From contig JAXHTF010000030.1 in NCBI GenBank assembly GCA_034211275.1, positions 1 to 49,055 of the forward strand: a DNA stretch of 49,055 nt. The letters are read 5' to 3'. Positions within the stretch are counted from its first letter, which is position 1; every line of letters begins with the position of its first letter. The notes below the pieces were generated by a model that saw only the letters and a program-made list of their open reading frames with translations, made no database searches and was not told the DNA's origin. The position numbers were made by a program, and so were the translations under genes. Origin of the DNA: Acidobacteriota bacterium (GTDB lineage Bacteria > Acidobacteriota > Thermoanaerobaculia > Multivoradales > JAHZIX01). This document shows positions 19,091-27,761 of the stretch, piece after piece.

Positions 19091-19104
19091 GTGCCCGTGG
19101 GCAC
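19091..19104. promoter_or_regulatory. Short palindrome upstream of copA
   Basis: GTGCCC and GGGCAC flank a 2-bp centre directly before the copA ribosome site. It could be an operator or an mRNA hairpin; no regulator can be assigned. Confidence 0.3.
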
Positions 19105-19186
19105 TGTTCGCCAGCGTTCGTTGAATCCCAAGGGTGCGTGAAGACGATGCGATGGACGACAGAGCGGACTCCCCGGCGCGAGGTTG

Positions 19187-19192
19187 TAGACT
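19187..19192 (+). promoter_or_regulatory. -10 box of a leaderless promoter (TAGACT)
   Basis: TAGACT ends 6 nt before ATG 19199. CGGACT at 19165-19170 is a weak -35 candidate at 16-bp spacing. There is no Shine-Dalgarno before the start codon. Confidence 0.4.
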
Positions 19193-19198
19193 CGCCCC

Positions 19199-19366
19199 AT
19201 GGATCCCAAAGCCATCGCCCATCTCGCTCGCATCGCCGCCATGTTCGCCGCCGCCGTGGCGCTGTTGGTGGGGATGTTCCTCGGCCCCCGCGCTCCGGTG
19301 GCGGTCGTCGCAGCCATCCTCACGGTGGTCTTCGCGGCGATCACCATGATCGCGCGCCGACTCTGA
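19199..19366 (+). CDS. Small two-helix membrane protein
   Basis: A 55-residue frame between two minus-strand copper genes. It predicts two hydrophobic helices ([18 protein letters not shown] and [20 protein letters not shown]) with a basic end, ARRL. It has no ribosome site but a well-placed TAGACT box, so it may be leaderless. Its position between copA and the DUF3347 gene suggests a link to copper handling, but that is only context. Unknown family. Confidence 0.5.
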   Translation: MDPKAIAHLARIAAMFAAAVALLVGMFLGPRAPVAVVAAILTVVFAAITMIARRL

Positions 19367-19384
19367 CCGCTGGAACGACGACGA

Positions 19385-19912
19385 TCAGCTCTCGACGATC
19401 TCACCACAGCGGGGCATGCTCTGACCGTGGTACGGATTGCCGATCTCACCCTCCGGCTGTAGCCAAGACTTGCGCGCCATGGGGCAGTAGGTCACGGCGG
19501 GCCAGTCACCGTCAGCAATGGCGCGGTAGCGCACCAGGGGCTTGCTGATGGCGTAGAAGGCGTCGCGAACGGCATCCAGGCTCTCCGCCGACTCCAAAGC
19601 CTCGACCCCCTGCCGAATCTCCACCAGCAACTCGCCGGCGGTCTCGACCTGATCCTTCGCCACTCCGGCCCGGGCCGCCGTCAGGTCGGCCTCCAGCTCC
19701 GCCAAGGCTTGCCCCATGGCGGCGGCGTGGGACGAGATATCGGTGGTGGCATCTTCGACCAGCACCAAGCGTACCTGCTCGTAGCGGTTCAAGACCCGTT
19801 CCATGGGCAGCTCTTCGGCATTGGCGCTGCCGGCACCGAGGGCACCCGTACCGAAAGCACCGGCGAGGGCGAGAAGCAGGGCGAGGGTGAGAGATTTCTT
19901 GACTCGGAACAT
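19385..19912 (-). CDS. Periplasmic DUF3347 protein of the copper efflux operon
   Basis: A 175-residue exported protein. Residues 1-32 are a signal peptide (MFRVKKSLTLALLLALAGA, cleavage after ANA). The mature part is helical and ends with the DUF3347 signature: YCPMARKSWLQ, IGNPYHGQSMPRCGEI. DUF3347 domains accompany or are fused to CusB proteins, and their Cys/Met/His residues suggest copper binding in the periplasm. ATG 19912 has AAGGAG at 8 nt. The gene follows cusA with a 29-nt gap and is the last gene of the efflux operon. Confidence 0.88.
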   Translation of the reverse strand: MFRVKKSLTLALLLALAGAFGTGALGAGSANAEELPMERVLNRYEQVRLVLVEDATTDISSHAAAMGQALAELEADLTAARAGVAKDQVETAGELLVEIRQGVEALESAESLDAVRDAFYAISKPLVRYRAIADGDWPAVTYCPMARKSWLQPEGEIGNPYHGQSMPRCGEIVES

Positions 19913-19941
19913 GATCGTTTCTCCTTGTAGGTCGTATCGGT

Positions 19942-22900
19942 TCAAGAGGCAGATTGATCGGGCGGCGGCTGCGAGCCGCTCCCATCTGTAGAGATCGAGT
20001 CCGTAGAGCTCGATTCGTTCTCGGAATGGCCCGGCGCAGACGGCGGGAAGAGCTCTCCGCTCTCCACCCCGCGACTACGCCAAACGAAATACATCGCCGG
20101 GAAGACCACGAGCTCCGCCAGGAACGAGGTCAGCACGCCGCCCACCATGGGCGCCGCGATGCGCTTCATGACGTCGGCGCCGGTGCCGCTGGCCCACAGG
20201 ATGGGCACCAGCGAGACCAGCACCGTCACCACGGTCATCATCTTCGGGCGGATGCGCTGCACGGCGCCGTGATCCACCGCCGCCGCCAAGCCGGCGTAGC
20301 CCCCCGGGGCTCCCCGCTGCCGCCATTCGCGGTAGGCGATGTCGAGGTAGAGCAGCATCACCATGCCGGTCTCCGCCGCCAGCCCGGCGAGGGCGATCAT
20401 CCCCACCCACACCGCCACCGACCAGTTGTAGCCCAGCCAGTCCAGGAACCACACCGAGCCCACCAGCGAGAAGGGGATGGCGGAGAGCACGAAGAAGGTC
20501 TCCACCACCGAGTGGTTGTGCAGATAGAGGATGATGAAGATCAGGAAGAGGGTCAGAGGCACGATGATCATCAGCCGCGCCCGCGCCCGCTGCATGTACT
20601 CGAACTGGCCGGACCAGAAGATGGTGTATCCCGGCGGCAGCTCGACCCGCTGGGCCACTTCCTCGCGCGCCCGCTCCACCCAGCCGCCGATGTCGCTGCC
20701 ACCACCCTCCGAGGCCAGCAGATCGACATAGATCCAGGCGTTGGGGCGGGCATTCTCGGATTTGATCCCCGGCGGGCCCTCCTTGAGCTCCAATCGCGCC
20801 AGCTGTTCCAGCGGCACTTGAGCCCCCTGGGGCGTCGACACCAGCACCTGGCCGAGCTCGGTGATGCTGGAGCGCAGCTCCCGCGGGTAGCGGACATTGA
20901 TGGGATAGCGCTCCAGGCCTTCCACCGTCCAATCGACATTCATGCCGCCGATGGCGCTCTCGATGACGCCCTGGACGTCGGCGACGTTGAGGCCGAAGCG
21001 GGCGGCGGCGGAGCGGTCGATCTCGAAGTCCAGGTAGGTCCCCCCCATGACCCGGTCGGCATAGGCCGAAGCGGTTCCGGGGAGAGCCTTGACCACCGTC
21101 TCCACCTCCTGGGCCAGGCCCTCCAGGACTTTCAAATCCGGCCCGGCGATCTTGATCCCCACCGGCGTCTTGATGCCGGTGGAGAGCATGTCGATGCGGG
21201 TCTTGATGGGCATGGTCCAGGAGTTGGTGAGGCCGGGGAATTGGATCGCCCGATCCATCTCCCGCACCAGCTGCTCCCGGGTCATCCCCGGCCGCCATTC
21301 GCTGGGGTCCTTGAGGGTGATGGTGGTCTCGATCATCGACAGCGGTGCCGGATCCGTGGCGGTCTCCGCCCGTCCCACCTTGCCGAAGACCGACTCCACC
21401 TCCGGGAAGGTGCGCAAGATCTTGTCCGTCTGCTGCAGGATTTCCTTCGCCTTGGTGATGGAGATACCCGGGAAGGTGGTGGGCATGTAGAGCAGGTCCC
21501 CCTCCCACAGCGGCGGCATGAACTCCGAGCCGATATTGCCCAGAGGCACCAGGGTGAGGAGCAGGATCACCACCATCGCCGCGATCACCGGCCAGCGGAA
21601 GCGCAAGGCTCCCCGCAGCATCGGCCGGTAGATGGCGCGCAGGAAGCGCGACACCGGATGCCGCTCCTCGCTGTGGATGCGGCCGCGGACGAACCAATAC
21701 ATGAGCACCGGCACCACCGTCACCGCCAGCACCGAAGCCATGGCCATGGAGTAGGTCTTGGTGAAGGCCAGCGGCTTGAACAGCCGCCCTTCCTGGGCCT
21801 CCAGGGTGAAGATGGGCAGGAAGGAGACGGTGATCACCAAGAGCGAGAAGAAGAGCGTCGGCCCCACCTCCTGGGCCGAGCGCAGGATGATCTCGAAGCG
21901 CGAGACCTGGCCCTTCTGCTCCTCGTAGTGTTTGTGGGCGTTCTCCACCATGATGATGGCGGCGTCCACCAGCACGCCGATGGAGATGGCGATGCCCCCC
22001 AGGGACATGATGTTGGCCCCCAGGCCCTGCCAGCGCATGACCACGAAGGCCAGGAGCACGGAGAGGGGGATGGAGACCACCGCCACCAGCGCCGAGCGGA
22101 AGTGGAAGAGGAAGAGGAAGCACACCAGGGAGACCACCAACAGCTCCTCCAGCAGGGTGTGGGTGAGGTTGGAGACCGCGCGGTCGATGAGCTGGCTGCG
22201 GTCATAGGCGATCTCCACCCGCACATCCGCGGGCATCCCCTCCTGGAGCTCTTCGAGGCGCTCCTCCACCCTCCGGATGGTTTCCCGGGTGTCGGCACCG
22301 GCGCGCACCACCACGATACCGCCGACGGTCTCCCCTTCGCCGTTCCATTCCGCCACTCCGCGGCGGATCTCCGGTCCCACGGTGACCCGGGCGACATCTC
22401 GCAGCTGCACCGGCACGCCGCCGCTGCCCGCCGCCAGCACCACCTTCTCCAGATCCTCCGGCTTCTGAACGTAGCCGCGGCCGCGGATCATCAGCTCCCG
22501 CTCCGCCACCTCCAGCAGACGGCCGCCGACCTCGACGTTGGAGCGTTGGATGGCCTGTTTCACCCGCTCCAGGGAAATGCCGTAGGCACGCAGCTTCACC
22601 GGGTCCACCTCGACCTGGTACTGGCGCACGAAGCCGCCTACGGAGGCCACCTCCGCCACCCCGTCCACCGCCGACAGACCGTATTTGAGGTACCAATCCT
22701 GCAGGCTCCGCAGCTCGTCCAGGGAGCGCTCGTCGGAGTTGAGAACGTACATGAAAGCCCAGCCCACGCCGGTGGCGTCGGGCCCCAGGTTGGGGGTCAC
22801 CCCGCGGGGCAGCTGGTCCCCCAGGCCGGAGAGGGACTCCAGCACCCGCGAGCGCGCCCAGTAGAGATCGGTGCCGTCCTCGAAGAGCACGTAGACCAGC

Positions 22901-23172
22901 GAGTAACCGAAGAAGGAGTAGCCCCGCACCACCCGGGCGTGGGGCACCGCCAACATCTTCGACGAGATGGGGTAGGTGACCTGGTCCTCCACCACCTGCG
23001 GCGCCTGACCGGGGTAGCGGCTATAGACGATGACCTGGACGTCGGAGAGGTCGGGGATGGCGTCCACCCGGGTGGTGGTCACCGCCCAGAGTCCCGCCAG
23101 CACCGCCACCAGCGCCGAGACGGTGACCAGCAGCTGGTTCTTCAGCGACCATTCGATGATGCGATCCAACAT
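19942..23172 (-). CDS. cusA: Heavy-metal RND efflux pump, inner-membrane subunit
   Basis: A 1076-residue HME-RND antiporter that drives Cu(I)/Ag(I) out through a CusC-type channel using the proton gradient. The N-terminus MLDRIIEWSLKNQLLVTV is typical. DVQVIVYSRYPGQAP is the porter-domain start, and GIAISIGVLVDAAIIMVENA is the TM4 proton-relay region. Late segments GMIALAGLAAETGMVMLLYL and RIRPKMMTVVTVLVSLVP match CusA/CzcA. ATG 23172 is chosen; a GTG at 23175 immediately precedes it. The start lies 3 nt after the cusB stop, so translation is coupled. The C-terminal tail is rich in Ser, Asp and Pro. Confidence 0.95.
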   Translation of the reverse strand: MLDRIIEWSLKNQLLVTVSALVAVLAGLWAVTTTRVDAIPDLSDVQVIVYSRYPGQAPQVVEDQVTYPISSKMLAVPHARVVRGYSFFGYSLVYVLFEDGTDLYWARSRVLESLSGLGDQLPRGVTPNLGPDATGVGWAFMYVLNSDERSLDELRSLQDWYLKYGLSAVDGVAEVASVGGFVRQYQVEVDPVKLRAYGISLERVKQAIQRSNVEVGGRLLEVAERELMIRGRGYVQKPEDLEKVVLAAGSGGVPVQLRDVARVTVGPEIRRGVAEWNGEGETVGGIVVVRAGADTRETIRRVEERLEELQEGMPADVRVEIAYDRSQLIDRAVSNLTHTLLEELLVVSLVCFLFLFHFRSALVAVVSIPLSVLLAFVVMRWQGLGANIMSLGGIAISIGVLVDAAIIMVENAHKHYEEQKGQVSRFEIILRSAQEVGPTLFFSLLVITVSFLPIFTLEAQEGRLFKPLAFTKTYSMAMASVLAVTVVPVLMYWFVRGRIHSEERHPVSRFLRAIYRPMLRGALRFRWPVIAAMVVILLLTLVPLGNIGSEFMPPLWEGDLLYMPTTFPGISITKAKEILQQTDKILRTFPEVESVFGKVGRAETATDPAPLSMIETTITLKDPSEWRPGMTREQLVREMDRAIQFPGLTNSWTMPIKTRIDMLSTGIKTPVGIKIAGPDLKVLEGLAQEVETVVKALPGTASAYADRVMGGTYLDFEIDRSAAARFGLNVADVQGVIESAIGGMNVDWTVEGLERYPINVRYPRELRSSITELGQVLVSTPQGAQVPLEQLARLELKEGPPGIKSENARPNAWIYVDLLASEGGGSDIGGWVERAREEVAQRVELPPGYTIFWSGQFEYMQRARARLMIIVPLTLFLIFIILYLHNHSVVETFFVLSAIPFSLVGSVWFLDWLGYNWSVAVWVGMIALAGLAAETGMVMLLYLDIAYREWRQRGAPGGYAGLAAAVDHGAVQRIRPKMMTVVTVLVSLVPILWASGTGADVMKRIAAPMVGGVLTSFLAELVVFPAMYFVWRSRGVESGELFPPSAPGHSENESSSTDSISTDGSGSQPPPDQSAS

Positions 23173-23175
23173 CAC

Positions 23176-24837
23176 TCAATGCCCCCGATGATCCGAGCTC
23201 ATGGGATCTGAGCTCATCGGGTCAGAGCTCATAGCGTCCGACTCCATCGCTCCGGAGCCGGTGGATTGCGCGCTCCCCCCCATGGCCTCGGCGCGACGGG
23301 CGGCGACCAGTTTCTGGATCGCCGCCGCCAGGGAGGATTCCGAATCGAGGAGGAATTGGGCCGAAGTCACGACCTCCTCCCCCGCTTCGAGGCCGGCCAA
23401 GACCTCCACCCGGCCCTCGCTCTCGCGCCCCAGGGTGACCTCCCGGGGCAGGAAGCGGCCCCCCCCCAGGGCGAGGACCACCAGGCTGCGGCGGCCGTCC
23501 CGCAGCACCGCCTGGGAGGAGACGGTGAGGGGCGGCTGAGCCGCCTCATCCCTCTGGGCGAAGCGCACGGTGGCGAACATGCCCGGCCGCAGCCGGCCCT
23601 CGCGGTTGGGAATGGCGAGGCGCACCGGCAGGGTGCGGGTCTCCGCCGACATCTCCGGCGCCACCAGCTGCACCCGGCCGGTGAAGGTCTCGCCGGGGAA
23701 GTAGGTGAGGGTGATCTCCGCCTCGGTGCCTTCCCGCACCCACGCCACCTGGTCCTCGTAGAGCTCCACCGACAGCCACAGGGTGGACAGATCCGCCAGG
23801 TGGAAGAGCTCCATGCCCGGCTGCACCGCCATGCCCTCCAAGCCCGGAAGGGTCTTCATCACTACGCCGGAGGCGGGAGCGTAGACCGTGAGGGTGCGGA
23901 AGACCTCGCCGCTGCTCTCCAAGCGCTCCAGCTGGGAATCGGTGACGTCCCAATAGGCCAGCCGCTGGCGCGCCGCCTCCACCAAGGCCTGGGCGCGCTG
24001 CCGGGCACCCTCCGAGGCCCCGTCCATGCGGCGGGCGAACTCCAGCGCCGAGAGCAGCTCCCGCTGGGTCTGCACCAGCTCCGGGGCGTAGATCTCGAAC
24101 ATCGGCTGCCCCCGACGCACCTCCTCGCCCAGGTAGTGGACGTAGACGTTCTCGATCCAGCCGCGGTACTTGGTCGTCACCGTCACCATGCGGTCCTGGT
24201 CGTACTCCAGATAGCCGACGGTGCGGATGCGCTGGGCCAGCTCCTCGCGCCGCACGGTCTCAGTGCGGACGTTCATGGTCTGCACCATCACCGGGTCGAT
24301 GCGCACCTCGGTGGCCTCCATCGCCATGCCGTCACTGCCGGTGCTCCCAGGGTCTTCCATCGGCGCCGAAGCCTCCACCGGCACCAGATCCATTCCGCAG
24401 ATGGGGCAACTGCCGGGCTCCTCCTCCAAGATGTTGGGGTGCATAGGGCAGGTCCACAGCTCTTCGCCCATGGCGTGATCGTGACCCTCATGAGCACCGG
24501 CATCAGCCATCGAAGAGCCAGCCATCGAAGAGCCAGCGCCCTGGGAGCCCCCTTCGGTCGATTCCAGGGGGACGAGATCCATGTGGCAGATGGGGCATTG
24601 GCCGGGCTCGTCCTGGATCACCTGCGGGTGCATGCCGCAGGTCCACAGGGTGCCCTCTTCGTCCCCGGCCATCTGATTCACCGACTCTTCGCCCCGCAGC
24701 CGCTCATCCAGGGGATGCCAACCGAAGGGATCGAGGAAAAGCAGGGCGGCGAGTAGGAAACCCACCACCAGGGCGGCCACCATCGCCGCACGAGCGGCAC
24801 CGGCGGAATTTCGAGGTCGGGTTGCAAGCTGTCTCAC
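23176..24837 (-). CDS. cusB: CusB-type periplasmic adaptor with two heavy-metal-binding domains and Met-rich tail
   Basis: A 553-residue membrane fusion protein bridging CusA and CusC. A membrane anchor spans residues about 19-37 (MVAALVVGFLLAALLFL). Two heavy-metal-binding modules follow, LWTCGMHPQV...CPICHMDLVP and LWTCPMHPNI...CPICGMDLVP, separated by an Ala/Ser/Met/His linker. The HlyD barrel-sandwich core includes YVHYLGEEVRRGQPMFEIYAPELVQTQRELL. The C-terminus is a five-residue repeat (MSSDP units) ending DHRGH. The GTG start at 24837 has GGAGG at 6 nt and overlaps the cusC stop by 4 nt (GTGA). A much longer open frame upstream runs through cusC and is a shadow. Confidence 0.94.
   Translation of the reverse strand: MRQLATRPRNSAGAARAAMVAALVVGFLLAALLFLDPFGWHPLDERLRGEESVNQMAGDEEGTLWTCGMHPQVIQDEPGQCPICHMDLVPLESTEGGSQGAGSSMAGSSMADAGAHEGHDHAMGEELWTCPMHPNILEEEPGSCPICGMDLVPVEASAPMEDPGSTGSDGMAMEATEVRIDPVMVQTMNVRTETVRREELAQRIRTVGYLEYDQDRMVTVTTKYRGWIENVYVHYLGEEVRRGQPMFEIYAPELVQTQRELLSALEFARRMDGASEGARQRAQALVEAARQRLAYWDVTDSQLERLESSGEVFRTLTVYAPASGVVMKTLPGLEGMAVQPGMELFHLADLSTLWLSVELYEDQVAWVREGTEAEITLTYFPGETFTGRVQLVAPEMSAETRTLPVRLAIPNREGRLRPGMFATVRFAQRDEAAQPPLTVSSQAVLRDGRRSLVVLALGGGRFLPREVTLGRESEGRVEVLAGLEAGEEVVTSAQFLLDSESSLAAAIQKLVAARRAEAMGGSAQSTGSGAMESDAMSSDPMSSDPMSSDHRGH
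23191..23250. repeat. Four 15-bp tandem repeats at the cusB 3' end
   Basis: Units ATCCGAGCTCATGGG, ATCTGAGCTCATCGG, GTCAGAGCTCATAGC and GTCCGACTCCATCGC encode the MSSDP-type repeats of the CusB tail. The units have diverged at several positions while keeping the Met. Confidence 0.85.
24505..24534. repeat. Two identical 15-bp repeats in cusB
   Basis: AGCCATCGAAGAGCC occurs twice in tandem without a mismatch and encodes a GSSMA repeat between the two metal-binding modules. Perfect identity suggests recent expansion. Confidence 0.9.
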
Positions 24838-26447
24838 GGTGTTCCTCCAGAGGTCTGGATACCTCCAACCATCTGCGTACCCCCGGTCATCGGCTCTTCC
24901 AGGGTCTTCGATGTCATTTCGTCCGATTTCCGAGCCGAGCTCTCCAGCCGAGCCCGTAGCCCGCCCAGAGGCCCGCCCACCGCCGTCTCCAGCCGAGTCC
25001 ACGCGAGAGCCAGCTCGAGGCGGGCCCGCGCCTCGCCGGTGGCCACCTCGAAGAGCACGTGCTCGGCATCCAAGAGCTCCAGCGCTCCCACGGTGCCGCT
25101 GCTGTAGGCCCCCTCGGCGGCCCGCACCGCTTCCTCCGCCTGGGTCACCAACACGTTCTCGAAGAGCTGCCACTGGTCGTAGAGCAACGGCAGCCGGGCC
25201 ACCAGATCGCCGATGGTGCGCTCGAAGTCCTGGCGCAGCTGACGCTCCTCCTGCGCCACCACCGACTGCTGCTGCAGCGCCTCCTCCAACGCCGCCGCCA
25301 AGCGCCCCCGGCGCACCGGCAGGCGCACGCCGGCGGAGAGGGCGACGATGTCGTCCCCGTCCCCTTCCGGCGGGTTGAGCTGTCCCGCCGCATCCTGCCG
25401 CCGGTCCACCAGGGTGTAGCCGAGACCGACAGTAAAGTCGGGACGGTAGCCCGCCTCCGCCACCTCCACCATCAGCCGCCGGCGGATGCCCTCCGCCGCC
25501 AGCGCCCGGCGCTCCGGACGTCGCTCCCAAGCCCGGCCGATCAGCTCCTCGGCATCGAGCCGGTCTGCATCGAAGACGGATAGACGGCTCTCCTCCATCA
25601 TCGTGAGGCTTTCAGCGGAGCCCATCGGCCGAGGCAGCTCCAGCCCATCGATGTCGGCATCGTGGGGACGCTCCCGCAGAGCGTTGAGCTCCGCCGCCAG
25701 CGCCCTCCGGCGCTCCTCCACCTCCAGCAACCGCTGCTCGGCGCGGGTAATCTCCGCCTGGATCTTCACCACCCCTTGCTGCGAGCCCTGACCGGCGGCA
25801 TAGCGCGCCCGAGCCAGCTCCTCGTGGCGCAGCAGGTGCACTCGCTCCCGCTCGGCGATGGCCAGCCGCTCGGTGGTGAAGGCGAGCTGGTAGAAGCGCT
25901 CCCGCACGTGAGCGAGCGTGGCCAACCGCGCCGCCTCGACCCGCTCCCCGGCGGCAGCGGCGGACCACAGAGCAGCACGCTCGCCGAGGGCCAGCTTGGC
26001 GGGCCAGGGCACCGCCTGGCTCACCGACACCGCCACCCGCTGGGGCCCCACCCGCGTCTCCGGCGGTAGAGCAAAGAGGGTGAGCATGGCGGAAGGGTCG
26101 GGCAACGACCCGGCTTGCGGCGCCCGGGCAGCCGCGGCGGCTGCCTCCGCCCGCCGCCGCGCCACCTCCGGGCTGTGGCGCAGAACGTCCTCAGCGAGGA
26201 GGCGCAGAGCCGCCGGCTCGGTAGCTGCCAGCAGAGCCGCCACGGTTTTCCGCTCCGGGGTCTCGGCGGCGGGAGCGCTCATCACCTCCGGGGACGACTC
26301 CGCCTTCGGGGACGCTTCCCCGTCGGCGGCCCCTGCCGTGGAGGACGCCACCAGCCCCACCACCACCAGAGCTGCGAGCAGGCAGGGCAACCGGCTCGGG
26401 CGGGAGCCCGAGAGCCGACAAGGCAATTCGGGAAAAGAAAGACTCAT
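24834..26447 (-). CDS. cusC: TolC-type outer-membrane factor of the copper efflux system
   Basis: A 537-residue outer-membrane channel subunit. Residues 1-40 are a signal peptide (LLAALVVVGLVASSTAGAA). Long helical segments typical of the OEP family follow (RERFYQLAFTTERLAIAERE, RYAAGQGSQQGVVKIQAEIT, AYSSGTVGALELLDAEHVLF). ATG 26447 has GGAGG at 6 nt. It is the first pump gene after the small secreted copper protein and overlaps cusB. The C-terminal tail has a Gly/Thr/Met repeat (TGGTQM, VGGIQT). Confidence 0.92.
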   Translation of the reverse strand: MSLSFPELPCRLSGSRPSRLPCLLAALVVVGLVASSTAGAADGEASPKAESSPEVMSAPAAETPERKTVAALLAATEPAALRLLAEDVLRHSPEVARRRAEAAAAAARAPQAGSLPDPSAMLTLFALPPETRVGPQRVAVSVSQAVPWPAKLALGERAALWSAAAAGERVEAARLATLAHVRERFYQLAFTTERLAIAERERVHLLRHEELARARYAAGQGSQQGVVKIQAEITRAEQRLLEVEERRRALAAELNALRERPHDADIDGLELPRPMGSAESLTMMEESRLSVFDADRLDAEELIGRAWERRPERRALAAEGIRRRLMVEVAEAGYRPDFTVGLGYTLVDRRQDAAGQLNPPEGDGDDIVALSAGVRLPVRRGRLAAALEEALQQQSVVAQEERQLRQDFERTIGDLVARLPLLYDQWQLFENVLVTQAEEAVRAAEGAYSSGTVGALELLDAEHVLFEVATGEARARLELALAWTRLETAVGGPLGGLRARLESSARKSDEMTSKTLEEPMTGGTQMVGGIQTSGGTP

Positions 26448-26631
26448 CTCGTTCCTCCACGGAACAGCGCAGCGCGAACCCCGAAGGGGATCAGCGGGCG
26501 CGGTGCGCGCTAGGCGAGGAGCGAGAGAAAAGGCGGAGAGCTGGGCTCCTCGCGGCGCGGATCAACACGAACCGGGGATGAGGGCAGCAAGGCCCACACC
26601 GCCCCGGCGGGCGATCAGCGGGAGGAGAGAC

Positions 26632-27168
26632 TCAAAGCAGGAAGGCTTGGTGCAGAACCAATAGACGACCGGGGGGGTCGCCGTCGGGGGCAGGGGGACG
26701 GAGCGGGCGCTGAATAGAGCTGGGCGGCAAGACTTCCAGCACCGGAGCGGCCGCAAGGGCGAGGCTCGCATCGGTCAACTGGGTCGGCGAGGGTGACTTC
26801 AACGCCACCGCGCTCGCCGGGACGCCCTCACCGGAGGTGCAGCAGCCGGCGGCAGCCAGCTGGGTCCCGAATGCCGGTGGGGATACCGGCGCGGCGGCTT
26901 CCGGCTCTACCGCAGCCTCGTCCTGCTCGGGCTCCATGGCGCCATGGCAGGCGGGCATGGCGGCCTCGTGGGAATCGTTGGATTCAGCGGCAGCGATCTT
27001 CTCGTGATGAGAAGACGGCGCGGCCTCCATTTCGGCGCCGGCAGCGCCCGGCGCATGATCGCAAGCGACCAGCATCGAGCAGCCTCCGGGGCAGGCGGCG
27101 AGGGCCGCTGGGGCAGCGACGATGCAGAGCACGAGGAATCCCACGAAGGGGAGGCGCCAGTTCTTCAC
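26632..27168 (-). CDS. Secreted Cys/Met/His-rich protein leading the copper operon
   Basis: About 178 residues from GTG 27168. A signal peptide (LPFVGFLVLCIVAAPAALA) is followed by a mature region dense in potential soft-metal ligands: CPGGCSMLVACDHAP, SSHHEK, AAMPACHGAMEPEQ, AAGCCTSG. The C-terminus is Pro-rich. I do not recognise a family; small secreted proteins of this composition often open cus operons, so periplasmic copper binding is a reasonable inference. The GTG lies 6 nt after a TATACT box with no ribosome site, suggesting a leaderless message; an in-frame GTG at 27186 lies upstream of that box. The 184-nt gap to cusC contains only a CCCC-TTCG-GGGG hairpin. Confidence 0.7.
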   Translation of the reverse strand: MKNWRLPFVGFLVLCIVAAPAALAACPGGCSMLVACDHAPGAAGAEMEAAPSSHHEKIAAAESNDSHEAAMPACHGAMEPEQDEAAVEPEAAAPVSPPAFGTQLAAAGCCTSGEGVPASAVALKSPSPTQLTDASLALAAAPVLEVLPPSSIQRPLRPPAPDGDPPGRLLVLHQAFLL

Positions 27169-27174
27169 GCACGT

Positions 27175-27180
27175 AGTATA
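27175..27180 (-). promoter_or_regulatory. -10 box for the copper operon (TATACT), leaderless geometry
   Basis: TATACT on the minus strand lies 6 nt before GTG 27168. TTGAGT 19 bp upstream is a possible -35 with a long spacer, a layout seen in MerR-type (CueR) promoters, though no CueR dyad is obvious. Confidence 0.5.
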
Positions 27181-27229
27181 GCTCACTACTTGCTCGGAAA
27201 CTCAAGCAGCCAGGTTTCTGGCGGGCGGC

Positions 27230-27553
27230 TCATCCCCGACCCGCTGCCCAACGCAGGCCGGCGATGCCGCAGATGATCACCCCGATGAAGAAAAGGCGCC
27301 ACGGATCCCGGGACTCGCCGAAGAGGAGGATGCCCAGCAGGGCGGTGCCGACGACCCCGATGCCCGTCCACACGGCGTAAGCGGTGCCCACCGGTAGAGT
27401 GGTGAGAGCGCGGGCGAGAAAATAGAAGCTGACGATCATGCCGGCGACGGTGAAGACGGTGGCGCCGGGACGGGAGAAGCCCTGGGTGTATTTGAGACCG
27501 ATGGCCCAGGCCACTTCCATCAGGCCCGCGATGAGCAAGTAGATCCAGGCCAT
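27230..27553 (-). CDS. SMR-family exporter, SugE/Gdx-like
   Basis: A 107-residue four-helix small multidrug resistance protein. The N-terminus [20 protein letters not shown] carries the essential Glu at position 13 and Trp at 16. [10 protein letters not shown] and [20 protein letters not shown] follow, which match the SugE/Gdx (guanidinium/quaternary ammonium) branch more than EmrE. No guanidine riboswitch is apparent upstream. There is no Shine-Dalgarno before ATG 27553; a 30-codon ORF ends 43 nt upstream. It lies just upstream of the copper operon on the same strand. Confidence 0.9.
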   Translation of the reverse strand: MAWIYLLIAGLMEVAWAIGLKYTQGFSRPGATVFTVAGMIVSFYFLARALTTLPVGTAYAVWTGIGVVGTALLGILLFGESRDPWRLFFIGVIICGIAGLRWAAGRG

Positions 27554-27596
27554 GAAGAAAGGGAAGGTCGAGACGAGGTATTCGGGTGAGGCGGCG

Positions 27597-27689
27597 CTAC
27601 CAGAAGACGATCAGCAGCAGGAGTAGAAATCCCATCCCGCAGAGCTCCAAGAACCACCAACCGCGGATGATCTTGTTCCAAGAACGCAT
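27597..27689 (-). CDS. Candidate 30-residue single-span membrane peptide
   Basis: The frame from ATG 27689 encodes a peptide with a basic start ([13 protein letters not shown]) and a hydrophobic helix ([13 protein letters not shown]). It sits in the 208-nt gap between the VOC gene and the SMR gene. The composition is that of a small membrane protein; no ribosome site is evident, so support is limited. Confidence 0.35.
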   Translation of the reverse strand: MRSWNKIIRGWWFLELCGMGFLLLLLIVFW

Positions 27690-27761
27690 TTTTGGAGGAT
27701 ATCACGGGGCTCGAGGCCGCCTGGAGCAGCCGCCTGGCCCCGGCAGGTTCCCCGTTTGAGC

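Noticed and set aside
19954-23211. A 1085-codon plus-strand frame antisense to cusA
   Set aside because: It is His/Arg/Gly-rich mirror sequence produced by codon bias on the opposite strand; cusA is certain.
24838-25530. Upstream extension of the cusB frame by 231 codons
   Set aside because: It overlaps the well-supported cusC frame, is Gly/Ala/Arg low complexity, and the GTG at 24837 has a perfect ribosome site and a 4-nt overlap.
27554-27720. Guanidine riboswitch upstream of the SMR gene
   Set aside because: I could not find the conserved core segments of the guanidine-I aptamer, and an ORF-like sequence occupies the region.
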